A DNA stretch of 64,000 nt from Candidatus Shapirobacteria bacterium. Its GTDB lineage: Bacteria; Patescibacteria; Microgenomatia; UBA12405. The stretch is taken from NCBI GenBank assembly GCA_028704885.1, contig JAQWEN010000001.1, positions 372,001 to 436,000 on the forward strand, read 5' to 3'. Below the pieces are notes generated by a model that was not told the origin of the DNA, made no database searches, and was given only the letters and a program-made list of their open reading frames with translations. Made by a program: the position numbers and the translations under genes. Shown piece after piece: positions 7,351 through 16,669 of the stretch; position 1 is the first letter of the stretch; the number at the start of each line of letters is the position of its first letter.

Positions 7351-8652
7351 TTATTTTATTTTTCTAAGTCTAAAAGCGGTTCTGAAAGCTTCTGCTTCAG
7401 ACCAAGGATATTCGGTGTGACCATGAAGAATAGTGGTCTCATGGCCTTTACCACAAGCAATAACAACATCATTTGGTTGACTTAGTTTAATAGCTAAGTT
7501 GAAAGCATCTTGACGATTGGGGATATTAAAATAAACAAATTTATTTTTTGATAATTCAATTATTTTTTGAATTTGTTTTTTAGTTTTGATTTCTTGATAA
7601 TCAATCAATTCTGATTTTTTAGGATCTATGCCACCAATTATCTGTTTGTTAATATTTTCTATTTTTTCATTTCTAGTGTCATCAGAGGTAATTAAGGCAA
7701 TATTAGCTAATTTAGAAACAATTTCACCCATTTTAGGACGTTTGGATTGATCTCGTCCACCAGTGGCTCCAAAAATAACAATAAGATTACCTTTGTTAAT
7801 TTTTTTAAGTGATGAAAGTGACGATTCTAGGGCAAAAGGAGTATGGGCAAAATCTATAATAGTTTTAAATTTAAAATCATTTGAAATTTCTTCTCGACGA
7901 CCTTTGGTTTCGGGAAAATGCTCGATGGCTTTTTGGACAAAAGATGAATCAATTTTTAATTTTTGACAAACGGCTATGGCTAGAAGGATATTATAAATTT
8001 GATATTCGTAATTACTATCGGTGGTAAATTTCTGATCATTAACTTCAAAACTAAGAAGATTTTGATCTAATTTAATTTTTTTGGCTTGATAGTCTGAATT
8101 TTCTTTAATACTGAATGTTTTAAAAGGAACTTTAATTTGTTTTTTAATAATTTCGAAAGATTGATCATCTTTATTTAAAACGGCATTTTTTGATAAAGAA
8201 AATAATTTGGCTTTGGTATTAATGTAATTATTTAAATTTTTGTGATAATCAAGATGTTCATGGGAAGTGTTGGTAATTCCAGAAATTTCAAAATTACATC
8301 CAGAAAAACGATACTGATCAAGAGCATGAGAAGTAACCTCACAAACAACATGAGTTATTCCAGCCTTAACCATTTCAGCAAGAATTTTTTGAAGTAAAGA
8401 TGGGTCTGGGGTGGTAGTGTGAAAACCAGTGTCGATTTCCCGATCTTCAATTTTGGCACCAATAGTAGTAATTAAGCCTGTTTTTAGACCAGATTGCTTT
8501 AAAATTTCATGAATTAAGGTACAGGTGGTAGTTTTACCATCGGTTCCAGTAATTCCAATAAGAGTCAATTTTCTTGAAGGAAATCCGTAGTAAAAGTTAT
8601 AAAAAATACTTTTAGGTAGATGAATTCCAATATTTTTAAGTTTTTGAATCAT
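7351..8652 (-). CDS. murE: UDP-MurNAc-tripeptide synthetase, short form
   Basis: Adds the third stem-peptide residue to UDP-MurNAc-L-Ala-D-Glu. Features: P-loop GITGTDGKTTT (residues 33-43), HTTTPDP (79-84), EVTSHALDQYR (105-115), the lysine to be carbamylated near TKAKLFSL (146-153), and GRREE (251-255). The protein is 433 residues against the usual 480-500 because the N-terminal uridine-binding domain is reduced to about 30 residues (IYYGFPSRKL-like lead-in). The specificity motif, DNPR in diaminopimelate enzymes, reads DDTR (324-327): the Arg is kept but Asn-Pro are not. The third residue therefore cannot be assigned firmly. Follows ftsI with a 12-base gap. Confidence 0.9.
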   Translation of the reverse strand: MIQKLKNIGIHLPKSIFYNFYYGFPSRKLTLIGITGTDGKTTTCTLIHEILKQSGLKTGLITTIGAKIEDREIDTGFHTTTPDPSLLQKILAEMVKAGITHVVCEVTSHALDQYRFSGCNFEISGITNTSHEHLDYHKNLNNYINTKAKLFSLSKNAVLNKDDQSFEIIKKQIKVPFKTFSIKENSDYQAKKIKLDQNLLSFEVNDQKFTTDSNYEYQIYNILLAIAVCQKLKIDSSFVQKAIEHFPETKGRREEISNDFKFKTIIDFAHTPFALESSLSSLKKINKGNLIVIFGATGGRDQSKRPKMGEIVSKLANIALITSDDTRNEKIENINKQIIGGIDPKKSELIDYQEIKTKKQIQKIIELSKNKFVYFNIPNRQDAFNLAIKLSQPNDVVIACGKGHETTILHGHTEYPWSEAEAFRTAFRLRKIK

Positions 8653-8664
8653 TTCGGTGTTTAA

Positions 8665-10314
8665 TTATAACAAATCGTTTAGTTTTGACGCTAATTCGTA
8701 CCAAATTGGAGCGGCGGTACTTGATCCCCAAGGGGAAGTTTTAGGATTATTAATGGTAACAATCATAGTAAATTTTGGGTTTTCACAGGGTGAAAAACCA
8801 ATATATGAAGCAATGGTTTTAGAATCAGTATACTCTCCACCAATAGCTATTTGAGCAGTACCACTTTTAGCACAAACTTCCAGATTTTTAGGTTTAAATT
8901 GGGAAACAACACCATTTTCAACGGCATATTTTAAAATTGATTTCATATCCTTAATGGTTTGATCACTAAAGATTTTAGTTTCAGTTTGATTTTTATTTTT
9001 AATGATTTTATCCCCTTCTGTAAAATAATTGACAACTTTTGGTTTAACTAAAATACCGTTGTTAGCGATAGTATTAAAAGCTTGAAGCATATTAATTTGA
9101 GTGACGACAATCCCTTGGCCAAAGGAAGCGGTGGCTAAATCAATTTCTGGCCATTCGGTTTTTAATGATGGTTTGGCTTCTCCTTGAAGATCAATACCGG
9201 TTTTTTGACTAAGCCCAAGTTTTTGATAATAATTTAGGAAATTTTTAGTGCCAAGCTTAGCAATAATATGACTCATGCCGATATTGTCTGAGTTTTTGAT
9301 AATATCTTGAAGACTAGAATCGGGATGAAGTTCATTATCCCAATTACTAATAAAATATTTACCGATAACATTGGGTCGATTACATTGAGTACAAATATAG
9401 TTTGTGTTTATCGCTTTGGCATCGAGGGCCATAGAAACAATTATTGGTTTAAAAATTGATCCTGGTTCAAAAAGATCAGAGATAGCCGGATTCCTAATGG
9501 AACTGATTGTAGCCGAACTGCTGCTAGTAAGAGAAGACATAGCAATAATAGCTCCGGTTTTTGGTTCCATAATAGTAATAGATCCAGAATCAGCCGAATA
9601 TTTATCGATACCTTCTTTTAAAAGTTTTTCAACATAAAATTGAGCACTACGATTAATGGAGGTAAAAATATTTCTACCATTTACTGATTCAGAGCTCCAA
9701 CTTTTTTTATTTAGAATGGTCTTACCAGTGGCGTCTTGAGGGGCCCAAACAAAACCGGTTTTACCTTTTAATTGTTTTTGATAAAAAGCTTCTAGTCCCC
9801 CATAACCAACTTGTGATCCTTGGTAATCTTTACTAATAATTCCGAGAAGATCTTTAGCCATTAAATTTTCTGGATAATATCTTTTGGCTATTGTTTGAAA
9901 TTCAAGCCCAGGAATTTCCAATTGTTTTTTTTGATTGTCGCTAAAATAGGAATTAAAAGTAATCCATTTTTGATTGGAATTATTTTTAAATTTATCAATT
10001 GAAATATTGTTTTCAAGCTTAAAATCAGGATAAACTTGGTCGATTTTATCAATAACTTCGTCTAAACTATTTTTTAAATTTGGTTTATAAATTGATAGTT
10101 GATAGATAGTTTGATTTAAAACCAAAGGAAAATTATCTGATGAATATATTTCTCCGCGTTCAGGGATTATTTTTTCTAGTTTATAAGCTTGGTTTTGAGC
10201 TTTTTCTTTTAATTCAGGTCCTTTTATAATTTGCCAATAAAAAAGCCGTGAAGAGACTAAAATAAAGCAGAAAGTTAGGGCAATAGATAATATTTTTGAT
10301 CTTTGATTTACCAC
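8665..10314 (-). CDS. ftsI: Division-specific transpeptidase, class B PBP (FtsI/PBP3)
   Basis: Membrane-anchored D,D-transpeptidase that cross-links septal peptidoglycan. Residues 8-28 form the membrane anchor, followed by the PBP dimerisation domain (RGEIYSSDNFPL at 53-64). The three active-site motifs are all present: SIFK (Ser286, Lys289), SDN (341-343) and KSGT (482-485). Length 549 is normal for a class B PBP. A CTQC pair at residues 307-310 between motifs 1 and 2 is unusual and could bind metal or form a disulfide. It lies between the ftsL-like gene and murE, the classical dcw order. Confidence 0.93.
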   Translation of the reverse strand: MVNQRSKILSIALTFCFILVSSRLFYWQIIKGPELKEKAQNQAYKLEKIIPERGEIYSSDNFPLVLNQTIYQLSIYKPNLKNSLDEVIDKIDQVYPDFKLENNISIDKFKNNSNQKWITFNSYFSDNQKKQLEIPGLEFQTIAKRYYPENLMAKDLLGIISKDYQGSQVGYGGLEAFYQKQLKGKTGFVWAPQDATGKTILNKKSWSSESVNGRNIFTSINRSAQFYVEKLLKEGIDKYSADSGSITIMEPKTGAIIAMSSLTSSSSATISSIRNPAISDLFEPGSIFKPIIVSMALDAKAINTNYICTQCNRPNVIGKYFISNWDNELHPDSSLQDIIKNSDNIGMSHIIAKLGTKNFLNYYQKLGLSQKTGIDLQGEAKPSLKTEWPEIDLATASFGQGIVVTQINMLQAFNTIANNGILVKPKVVNYFTEGDKIIKNKNQTETKIFSDQTIKDMKSILKYAVENGVVSQFKPKNLEVCAKSGTAQIAIGGEYTDSKTIASYIGFSPCENPKFTMIVTINNPKTSPWGSSTAAPIWYELASKLNDLL

Positions 10315-10315
10315 T

Positions 10316-10573
10316 TTAATTTTGAAGATTAAGAGTCTCTTTTAAATTTATATAGTTTTTTTGGTTAATTAAGGTTTGGATTTGACTTAAAGAAGTTAGA
10401 GACGTAAATTGTTTTTTTAATTCTTGATTGGCAATTTTTAAGGATTGAAGACTACTTTGGTTTTTATTAATTGAATTATTTTGATTAATAATTTCACTGG
10501 AATAATAAAAAGAAAAAAGGATCTGGCAGGCAATTAAAATAAAGAGAATTAGAAAAAATGGTTTATTTAACAT
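10316..10573 (-). CDS. ftsL: FtsL-like bitopic division protein
   Basis: An 85-residue protein with one N-terminal membrane helix (FFLILFILIACQILFSFYY, about residues 6-24) followed by a polar, coiled-coil-like stretch rich in Asn, Gln, Leu and Lys. FtsL has this build and occupies this exact place between rsmH and ftsI in most dcw clusters, where it links FtsI-FtsW to the divisome. FtsL sequences diverge strongly, so the call rests on position, size and topology rather than on conserved residues. One base separates it from both neighbours. Confidence 0.7.
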   Translation of the reverse strand: MLNKPFFLILFILIACQILFSFYYSSEIINQNNSINKNQSSLQSLKIANQELKKQFTSLTSLSQIQTLINQKNYINLKETLNLQN

Positions 10574-10574
10574 C

Positions 10575-11447
10575 TTATACTATTCTATACGATCTTAGGG
10601 TGGCTGAGCGAGAGAGTGGGTTTTTCTTAATTTCTTCAAAGGAAGCTTTGACTGATTTTTCGGCTTGACATAAAGGGTTTTGATTTAAGAATAGTTTAAC
10701 AATTCTATCTTCACCGGAATGAAAAGTGATTATACAAACTTTTCCATCTTTTTTAACAACATTTAGACTTTGAATAAGTAGTTTTTTTAAATTTTCAAAT
10801 TCATCGTTAACTATAATTCGAAGGGCCATAAAAATTTTTGTACTAGGATCTATTTTTGATCTGATATGACGGTCTTTGTAAAAATCTCGAATAATATTTG
10901 CCAATCTGGTGGCTGTTTTTATAGGTGATTTTTGACGTTCACTGATTATTCTTAAGACAATTGGTTTGCTATAAATTTCTTGGGCATATTTACTGAATAT
11001 TTCAAAAAGCTCATCGTAGTCGTAAGTATTAATAATTTCTTCAGCAGTTAATTCTTGATTTTCTGGGTCGAGACGCATATCTAAGGAAGATTCGTCATTA
11101 AATGAAAATCCCCTACCTTGACCGGTTTGTTGATTTTGACTTAAGCCTAGATCAATAATTAAACCGTCAATTTTTTGTTTGATTTGATTGGTTACAATAT
11201 TTTCCAATTCGTTAAAATTATTATGAACAGGAAAAAAGTGATTTTTGAAACCAGCTTCTTTAATACGGTTAGTGGCAATTTCTAAATTTTGAGGATCTTG
11301 ATCAATACCATAAACAAGGCCACCTTTTTTGAGAATTTCTAAAGTGTGGCCACCGTGACCAAGAGTGCCGTCGACATAAATTTTGTCTGGTTGGACATTA
11401 AGAAGATCAATAGTTTCGGTTGATAAAACTGGAATATGGAAATCCAT
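10575..11447 (-). CDS. rsmH: 16S rRNA (cytosine-1402 N4) methyltransferase
   Basis: SAM-dependent methyltransferase (MraW family) that methylates C1402 in the ribosomal P site. The opening HIPVLSTETIDLL and the SAM-binding loop DGTLGHGGHT (residues 27-36) are diagnostic, as are GLIIDLGLSQNQ, GRGFSFN and the C-terminal ITFHSGEDRIVK. The 290 residues are a normal length. Position at the head of the dcw genes is conserved; mraZ, which usually precedes it, is absent and a membrane-anchored unknown gene stands in its place. The ATG overlaps the stop of that gene by one base. Confidence 0.95.
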   Translation of the reverse strand: MDFHIPVLSTETIDLLNVQPDKIYVDGTLGHGGHTLEILKKGGLVYGIDQDPQNLEIATNRIKEAGFKNHFFPVHNNFNELENIVTNQIKQKIDGLIIDLGLSQNQQTGQGRGFSFNDESSLDMRLDPENQELTAEEIINTYDYDELFEIFSKYAQEIYSKPIVLRIISERQKSPIKTATRLANIIRDFYKDRHIRSKIDPSTKIFMALRIIVNDEFENLKKLLIQSLNVVKKDGKVCIITFHSGEDRIVKLFLNQNPLCQAEKSVKASFEEIKKNPLSRSATLRSYRIV

Positions 11448-12151
11448 TATTGAGCAATGTAATCACCAACTATGGAAGTAAGATCTGTTTTAGTGACAGG
11501 GCTTGGTTCAATTGAAGTGATTTTACCTTTACCGTTGCCACTGGAAAAAACAGAATAAACAGAATTGAAATTTTTAATAACGACAAAATAATCAGTTTTA
11601 GAAGCGACAGTGCCATTAATAATTAAATTTTCCTGATCCAAGGTTAATTTTTTTGCTTTATTAAGATCGGTGGCACTTTTTAAAGTGAAGGGAGTTTCGT
11701 AACTGACATATTGTTTGTCAGCAGTGGTTAAAGTTAAAGTAAGTGTTCCACCATTAACACCTTCGTCATATTTATATTTACAACCATTGGTACAACTGGC
11801 AGTGCCTAGCAATAAATCATCTTTTTCTAGTTCAGAACCAGTGAGCTTGATGGTACCACTGACACCTTTTTCGATTTCTAAATCTTGATCTTTGGCAGTA
11901 TAAATTAATTCATAATCGACAGTGGTAAATTTAGTGGGTATTCCGGTAATTTTAAGAGTTAAATTGTGACCATCGGCGCGGGGAATAAGATTAACAACGG
12001 GTTTTTCGGTAGGACTTAATTCTATTTCTTTAGAAGCTTTTGTAGTTTCGGCTGGGGTATTAACGATAGTTTTTTTGTTACGGTAGAATAAAAAAGCTAA
12101 TAGTAAAACTACGATAACGACTGGAAGTAAAATAATTGTTATTTTTTTCAT
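11447..12151 (-). CDS. Membrane-anchored extracytoplasmic protein of unknown function
   Basis: A 234-residue protein not recognised as a named family. Residues 4-23 (ITIILLPVVIVVLLLAFLFY) form an N-terminal anchor, then a Thr/Lys/Glu-rich linker and a beta-rich domain. Two cysteines in TASCTNGCKYKYDEG (about 117-131) could form a disulfide, which fits an exported domain. The C-terminal part has repeated beta-strand-like segments (LTLDQENLIINGTVASKTDYFVVI). It lies between glyS (1-base gap) and rsmH (1-base overlap), in the slot where mraZ usually is, so it may be co-expressed with division genes. No function assigned. Confidence 0.75.
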   Translation of the reverse strand: MKKITIILLPVVIVVLLLAFLFYRNKKTIVNTPAETTKASKEIELSPTEKPVVNLIPRADGHNLTLKITGIPTKFTTVDYELIYTAKDQDLEIEKGVSGTIKLTGSELEKDDLLLGTASCTNGCKYKYDEGVNGGTLTLTLTTADKQYVSYETPFTLKSATDLNKAKKLTLDQENLIINGTVASKTDYFVVIKNFNSVYSVFSSGNGKGKITSIEPSPVTKTDLTSIVGDYIAQ

Positions 12152-12152
12152 T

Positions 12153-13475
12153 TTATTTATTTAACTGTTTTTCTAACCAACTGTCAACTTCGTCAGATTT
12201 TATTCTGATTTGTTTCATAGTGTCACGATCGCGAATACTGACAGTGTCGTCTTCGAGAGTTTGATAATCGACAACTAAACACCAAGGAGTACCAATTTCA
12301 TCTTGACGACGATATTTTTTACCAATATTACTACTATCATCCCAATCGATTGAATATTTTGCATTTAAATTCTGAAAAATAGCTTCAGCCTTGTCAATTA
12401 ATTCTGGTTTGTTAGCAGCAAGTGGAAGAATAGCTATTTTATAGGCAGCAACTTGAGGTTTAATTTTAAGAACAGTTCTAATATCACCTGACTCAGTTTT
12501 TTCTTCTTGATAAGCATCGAGAAGCATAAAAAAGAAACTACGGTCAACACCACCAGAAGTTTCAGTAATGTGAGGGAGATATTTTTCTTTAGTGACAGGA
12601 TCAGTGTAAGAAAGATCTTGACCGCTAAATTTGGAATGTTGAGTTAAATCGTAATCAGAACGCCAATGAATACCTTCCATTTCTGACCAACCCCAAGGAG
12701 CATTATATTCAATATCAAAAGCTTTTTTGGCATAAAAAGCCAATTCATCTTTGTCGTGTTCTCGGAATTTTAAATTTTCTGGGTGATTAAATAATTTTTG
12801 ATACCAAGCCATACGAGTGGCTTTCCAATATTCATACCATTTGTCCATTTCTGATGGATGAACAAAATATTGAATATCCCACTGCTCAAATTCACGAGTG
12901 CGATAAAGAAAATTTTTAGGAGTGATTTCATTTCGGAAAGCTTTGCCAATTTGGGCAATACCAAACGGAATTTTGACTCGGCAAGAATCGACGATATTTT
13001 TAAAATCGAGATAGATTGTTTGACAGGCTTCCCCTCTTAAATAAGCATGTTGTTTTTCGCCTTCAATGACACCAATTTCAGTTTCAAATAAAATATTATA
13101 TTTTTTACCTTCAGTAAATTGACCACCACATTCAGGACACTTAGATGAATCTTCTAATAAATCTGGACGAAATCTTTTGTGACAAGATTTGCATTCAACC
13201 ATAATATCGGCAAAATTTTTGACATGACCAGAAGCCTGCCAAACAGTAGGATGGGTAATAATAGAACCGTCAATACCAACGACATCACGACGCTTAATGA
13301 CATTATCAGTCCACCAAATATTCTTCCAATTTAATTTCATTAAAGATCCGATGGGGCCATAATCATAAAAACCTTGAACACCGCCATAGATTTCGGAGTT
13401 TTGAAAAATAATTCCGCGTCTTTTACAAAGACTAACGATTTTAGCAACTAATTCGTTTTGATTGTTTTCAGCCAT
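12153..13475 (-). CDS. glyS: Glycyl-tRNA synthetase, alpha2 (archaeal/eukaryotic-like) type
   Basis: Class II synthetase that charges tRNA-Gly; one 440-residue chain forms the homodimer, unlike the alpha2-beta2 GlyQ/GlyS of many bacteria. Diagnostic segments are the N-terminal KRRGIIFQNSEIYGGVQGFYDYGP, the zinc-ribbon cysteines at 95, 98, 113 and 116, and the motif 2 region FRNEITPKNFLYRTREFEQ. The glycine-pocket segment TSGGVDRSFF and the anticodon-binding tail KPQVAAYKIAILPLA are also visible. Start MAENNQNELV fits the family. It follows recO after 17 bases and precedes the anchored unknown gene. Confidence 0.96.
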   Translation of the reverse strand: MAENNQNELVAKIVSLCKRRGIIFQNSEIYGGVQGFYDYGPIGSLMKLNWKNIWWTDNVIKRRDVVGIDGSIITHPTVWQASGHVKNFADIMVECKSCHKRFRPDLLEDSSKCPECGGQFTEGKKYNILFETEIGVIEGEKQHAYLRGEACQTIYLDFKNIVDSCRVKIPFGIAQIGKAFRNEITPKNFLYRTREFEQWDIQYFVHPSEMDKWYEYWKATRMAWYQKLFNHPENLKFREHDKDELAFYAKKAFDIEYNAPWGWSEMEGIHWRSDYDLTQHSKFSGQDLSYTDPVTKEKYLPHITETSGGVDRSFFFMLLDAYQEEKTESGDIRTVLKIKPQVAAYKIAILPLAANKPELIDKAEAIFQNLNAKYSIDWDDSSNIGKKYRRQDEIGTPWCLVVDYQTLEDDTVSIRDRDTMKQIRIKSDEVDSWLEKQLNK

Positions 13476-13492
13476 GGAATATTATAACCGAT

Positions 13493-14053
13493 TTACTTGA
13501 AAAGTTTATTGCTTTCGAGAGGTTTTTCAATAATTGATTCAAAAAAGCCTTTAATTAACTGCTGAGTGGTTTTGTAATCTTTTTTGGCAAAATATTGATT
13601 AATTTCAGTTGGAACACCGAAACCAAGAGTTTCTAAAAAAAGAATTTCACTTTTAATATAGCGATTAAGTTGATTTTGATTAATAGCATCAATAATTTCT
13701 TGGGAAATTTGATAAATACTTTCTATTTGTTGATTTTCAGCAATTAACCGATTTAAAATTTCTAAAAAATAAAATAATAAATTTATTTGAGTTAAATTTT
13801 TATCGTGTTGTAAAAAAGGAGTAATAGTTTGGGCTTCTGACAACCAAAGATAATCATTTTTTTGATAAAGTTGGACTTTTATAGTGTTTCCAAGTTGAAG
13901 GCAACTTAAACGACTGCTTTTGATATTTTTGGCACCTTTAGCCAGAGCAACTATTTTTCCATTTCTTGGGGTTAAGAGAGTTACTAATAAATCTGTCTCT
14001 TTGATTGTTTTTTTATTAATTACAATACCAACTGTGTTTTGATATTTCTCCAT
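13493..14053 (-). CDS. recO: DNA repair protein RecO, short form
   Basis: Recombination mediator that helps RecA load on SSB-coated DNA. The N-terminal OB domain reads YQNTVGIVINKKTIKETDLLVTLLTPRNGKIVALAKGAK with SSRLSCLQLGN following, the usual RecO opening. The protein has 186 residues, against about 230-260 for typical RecO, and lacks the C-terminal zinc-finger cysteines; it stops after a helical domain with ESNKLFK. This may be normal in reduced genomes. Its ATG overlaps the stop of the DUF4012 gene by one base. Confidence 0.85.
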   Translation of the reverse strand: MEKYQNTVGIVINKKTIKETDLLVTLLTPRNGKIVALAKGAKNIKSSRLSCLQLGNTIKVQLYQKNDYLWLSEAQTITPFLQHDKNLTQINLLFYFLEILNRLIAENQQIESIYQISQEIIDAINQNQLNRYIKSEILFLETLGFGVPTEINQYFAKKDYKTTQQLIKGFFESIIEKPLESNKLFK

Positions 14054-16008
14054 TATAAAGAAAGTTTGATGGTTTTATCGGCAACCCATTGGAAGGTGGG
14101 TTGTTTTTTACCATTGATGGTTAGCTCGTATTCAATAGCTTTTGTCCCTGGCTGTTTTTGAAGTAATAGGGTATAAGTTGAACCGATTGCGGCCCCGGAA
14201 GTATATTGAACAGAAGTTTTAATGCTCGATTTAGCATTTAGAGCGTATTTATTGCCGTAAAATCCTTCGAAAACTTGTTTATTCAACTCTTCGTATTGAA
14301 CTGGTTCAACTTCTGACCCCGTCATTTTAATCAGTTTAGAATTAACAGGGACATAGAATCTAAATAGATCACGATATTGAGCAGCGTTGAGACACAAATC
14401 GCCTTTTTCTAAATTACAATTAGAAGCTGGAGATGGATTTTCGTAAGTTATAGAAACTTTATGTTCGGCTACTCCATTTTTAATAGTAATATCGTGTTTT
14501 ATTTTTTGAGTAATAAAAATATTACTTTTGGCACTAGCAAAATTGGCATCGTTTAAATGGAAATAGTCAATATTTTTTTCAACATCAACTATTTTTCCAG
14601 TAACGTTGGCTAAATTTCCAATTGTTTGCATATCAGCATCTGGGAAATAAAACATAACATGTTTTTCGTTGACATTTTTTAACGAAGCTTCAATTATAGA
14701 GGCCATCTTGGTTTTTTCTGAACCCATTATATTTGACAATAAAGATGACATGAGCGGATTCATAAAATCTTTTCGATTTTTTTCAATGTAATTTCGAGGT
14801 CGACCAGCAATCCATTCCAATTCATAAATAATAGAAGGACAGCCATCACAGCGCTTATCGGGTTCAGCGGTAAAAGTTCCAACTCGAGTATCTAGTTTTC
14901 CAAGAATTCTAACCATATCAACCAAAATATTGGTGTCGATGGAAATAACAGCGTCAAACTGATCTTTTTTGCCCATGGCTTTGTAATATTGATCTAAAAA
15001 TATTTGAGCATCGGTAGGAAAATCAGGAGAAAGATTGTTATCACGAAGATTAAGATAAGGAACATTTATGTGATAACTTTTAATTAATCTTGGGGCGGGA
15101 ATTTTGCTGGCTATTTTGTCGTCAAGATCGTAAATATTACTAGCAATACCAGGAGTAACTTTGCCATTTTTGACAGTCATAGTGCTGTAAGCTGTCCAAA
15201 AGCCACCGCTTGGTCGAAGTTCGCCATCATTTTGAAAGATCACTAAATATTTACGGGGAGCATCTTTACCTAAAAGCCAAGATATTTTTCCAATAATTGG
15301 TTTACCATCTTTAATAAATTTATAGCTTTCATCTATTGTTTCTCGAGCTTTAACTAAATTTGATTTAACTTGATAACCTTTAAATTCTTCCGGATAGCGA
15401 TTTGGATCAATTTCAGCGATAGCGGTTTGAATTAAGGCAATTTTATTTTCTATTTGATCGAGATAAGGAATTAAACCCTCAACTGATTCAGTTAAAAAAG
15501 CAATTCTGTCCTCAGTGGTTTTTTCATTACTGGTAGAAGATCCTTTAGCGCCTAAAAAATCTTTATATGGTTCAATGGCTTTAACTAAAATTTCACCGGT
15601 TTCAATTCCCTCTTTGGCAATTATTAAGGCTTGTTGACCGTCTTTATAATAATTACCGGCGATAGGGAGAATTTTTACCCAAGCAAGTTTTTTATAATTA
15701 GTGTCAACAGAGGCCGTTTGGACTTTAACTGTACTTAGAGATTCTTTAATTTTGTCTAAATCTTTATCACTGACAGCTTGTTGAATTACAGGAATTGATT
15801 TTTTTATATTCTCAATTTGAGCTAATATTTTTTTGCCAGGGACGAAAATAAAAAAGAAAAACAAAACGGTAATCACCGAAAAAATAATTAAAATAATCCA
15901 AAGAAATTTGGGAACTGATTTCTTGATTTTGATTTTTTTATCTACCATTTCTTTTGGGGCTGGTTGGATAATTTCTACAGGAGGTGCGATTGGGTTTAAT
16001 TGATCCAT
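14053..16008 (-). CDS. DUF4012 membrane-anchored protein
   Basis: A 651-residue DUF4012-family protein, a family frequent in CPR and Gram-positive glycan loci. An N-terminal cytosolic tail rich in Pro/Lys precedes one membrane helix (about residues 34-54, LWIILIIFSVITVLFFFFIF), then a helical extracytoplasmic region. The conserved core has YLVIFQNDGELRPSGGFWTAYSTM near residues 255-280 and DQIFLDQYYKAMGKKDQFDAVISID-like sequence further on. The fold resembles LytR-CpsA-Psr-like proteins in context, but no reaction is established. It precedes recO by a one-base overlap and lies just upstream of nothing else in its operon except the glycan genes, which suggests a surface-polymer role. Confidence 0.85.
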   Translation of the reverse strand: MDQLNPIAPPVEIIQPAPKEMVDKKIKIKKSVPKFLWIILIIFSVITVLFFFFIFVPGKKILAQIENIKKSIPVIQQAVSDKDLDKIKESLSTVKVQTASVDTNYKKLAWVKILPIAGNYYKDGQQALIIAKEGIETGEILVKAIEPYKDFLGAKGSSTSNEKTTEDRIAFLTESVEGLIPYLDQIENKIALIQTAIAEIDPNRYPEEFKGYQVKSNLVKARETIDESYKFIKDGKPIIGKISWLLGKDAPRKYLVIFQNDGELRPSGGFWTAYSTMTVKNGKVTPGIASNIYDLDDKIASKIPAPRLIKSYHINVPYLNLRDNNLSPDFPTDAQIFLDQYYKAMGKKDQFDAVISIDTNILVDMVRILGKLDTRVGTFTAEPDKRCDGCPSIIYELEWIAGRPRNYIEKNRKDFMNPLMSSLLSNIMGSEKTKMASIIEASLKNVNEKHVMFYFPDADMQTIGNLANVTGKIVDVEKNIDYFHLNDANFASAKSNIFITQKIKHDITIKNGVAEHKVSITYENPSPASNCNLEKGDLCLNAAQYRDLFRFYVPVNSKLIKMTGSEVEPVQYEELNKQVFEGFYGNKYALNAKSSIKTSVQYTSGAAIGSTYTLLLQKQPGTKAIEYELTINGKKQPTFQWVADKTIKLSL

Positions 16009-16028
16009 ACTAAGAGTTTAACTTAAAA

Positions 16029-16667
16029 TTACCAACGAGACAACATGGACATTGGGGTTTTGAAGATTATGAGAATTTCTTCAACAAAGGATTGCTTCTT
16101 AATGTATTCAGCATCCATCTTGGCTCGATCTTCAAAAGTAATATCATTTCGGCCTGAAGTTTGCCAAACACCAGTAATACCAGGTTTAGCGGTTCTGATA
16201 ATTTGAATGTATTTTTTGGTTTTGGGGTATTTTAAGGCCTGTTCTTGAAGTTCTTCTTCTCGATAAGCTCGTGGGCCAACTAAACTCATGTCCCCTTTTA
16301 AAACGTTAATTAATTGAGGAAATTCGTCGATAGTTAGGGATCTAATTTTTTTACCGATTGGAGTAATACGAGGATCTTCACACATGGGTAATTTCCAACC
16401 GCTTTCTTTATATTTTTTCCATAGTTCGGGATAATTTTCTCGAAGTCTCTTGTCATTATCACCGGTATACATGGAACGAAATTTATACATCCAAAATTCA
16501 TGACTGTTTTTGCCAACTCTTTTTTGTTTAAAAAAAATTGGTCCAGTCGATCCCATTTTAATTAAAAGCATAGTAATCAGCATAATAGGAGAAAACAAAA
16601 TAAGAAGAACTAATGAACCAACGATGTCGATTGTTCTTTTAAAAGAGGTAAATAATATTTTTTTCAT
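16029..16667 (-). CDS. Initiating phosphoglycosyl transferase (bacterial sugar transferase family)
   Basis: Monotopic phosphoglycosyl transferase that links the first sugar-1-phosphate to undecaprenyl phosphate, starting a surface glycan. The 212 residues hold one re-entrant N-terminal helix (DIVGSLVLLILFSPIMLITMLLI, about 14-36) and the catalytic domain with GPIFFKQKRVGKNSHEFWMYKFRSM, the D-E pair in LTIDEFPQLINVLKGDMSLVGPR and PGITGVWQTSGRN. It lacks the extra membrane domain of WbaP/WcaJ, so it is a minimal PglC-like form. It is the last gene of the manC-to-GT operon. The sugar donor is unknown. Confidence 0.92.
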   Translation of the reverse strand: MKKILFTSFKRTIDIVGSLVLLILFSPIMLITMLLIKMGSTGPIFFKQKRVGKNSHEFWMYKFRSMYTGDNDKRLRENYPELWKKYKESGWKLPMCEDPRITPIGKKIRSLTIDEFPQLINVLKGDMSLVGPRAYREEELQEQALKYPKTKKYIQIIRTAKPGITGVWQTSGRNDITFEDRAKMDAEYIKKQSFVEEILIIFKTPMSMLSRW

Positions 16668-16669
16668 TT

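Noticed and set aside
8657..8854. Plus-strand ORF opposite ftsI
   Set aside because: It is antisense to conserved PBP sequence, has no ribosome site and no recognisable domain.
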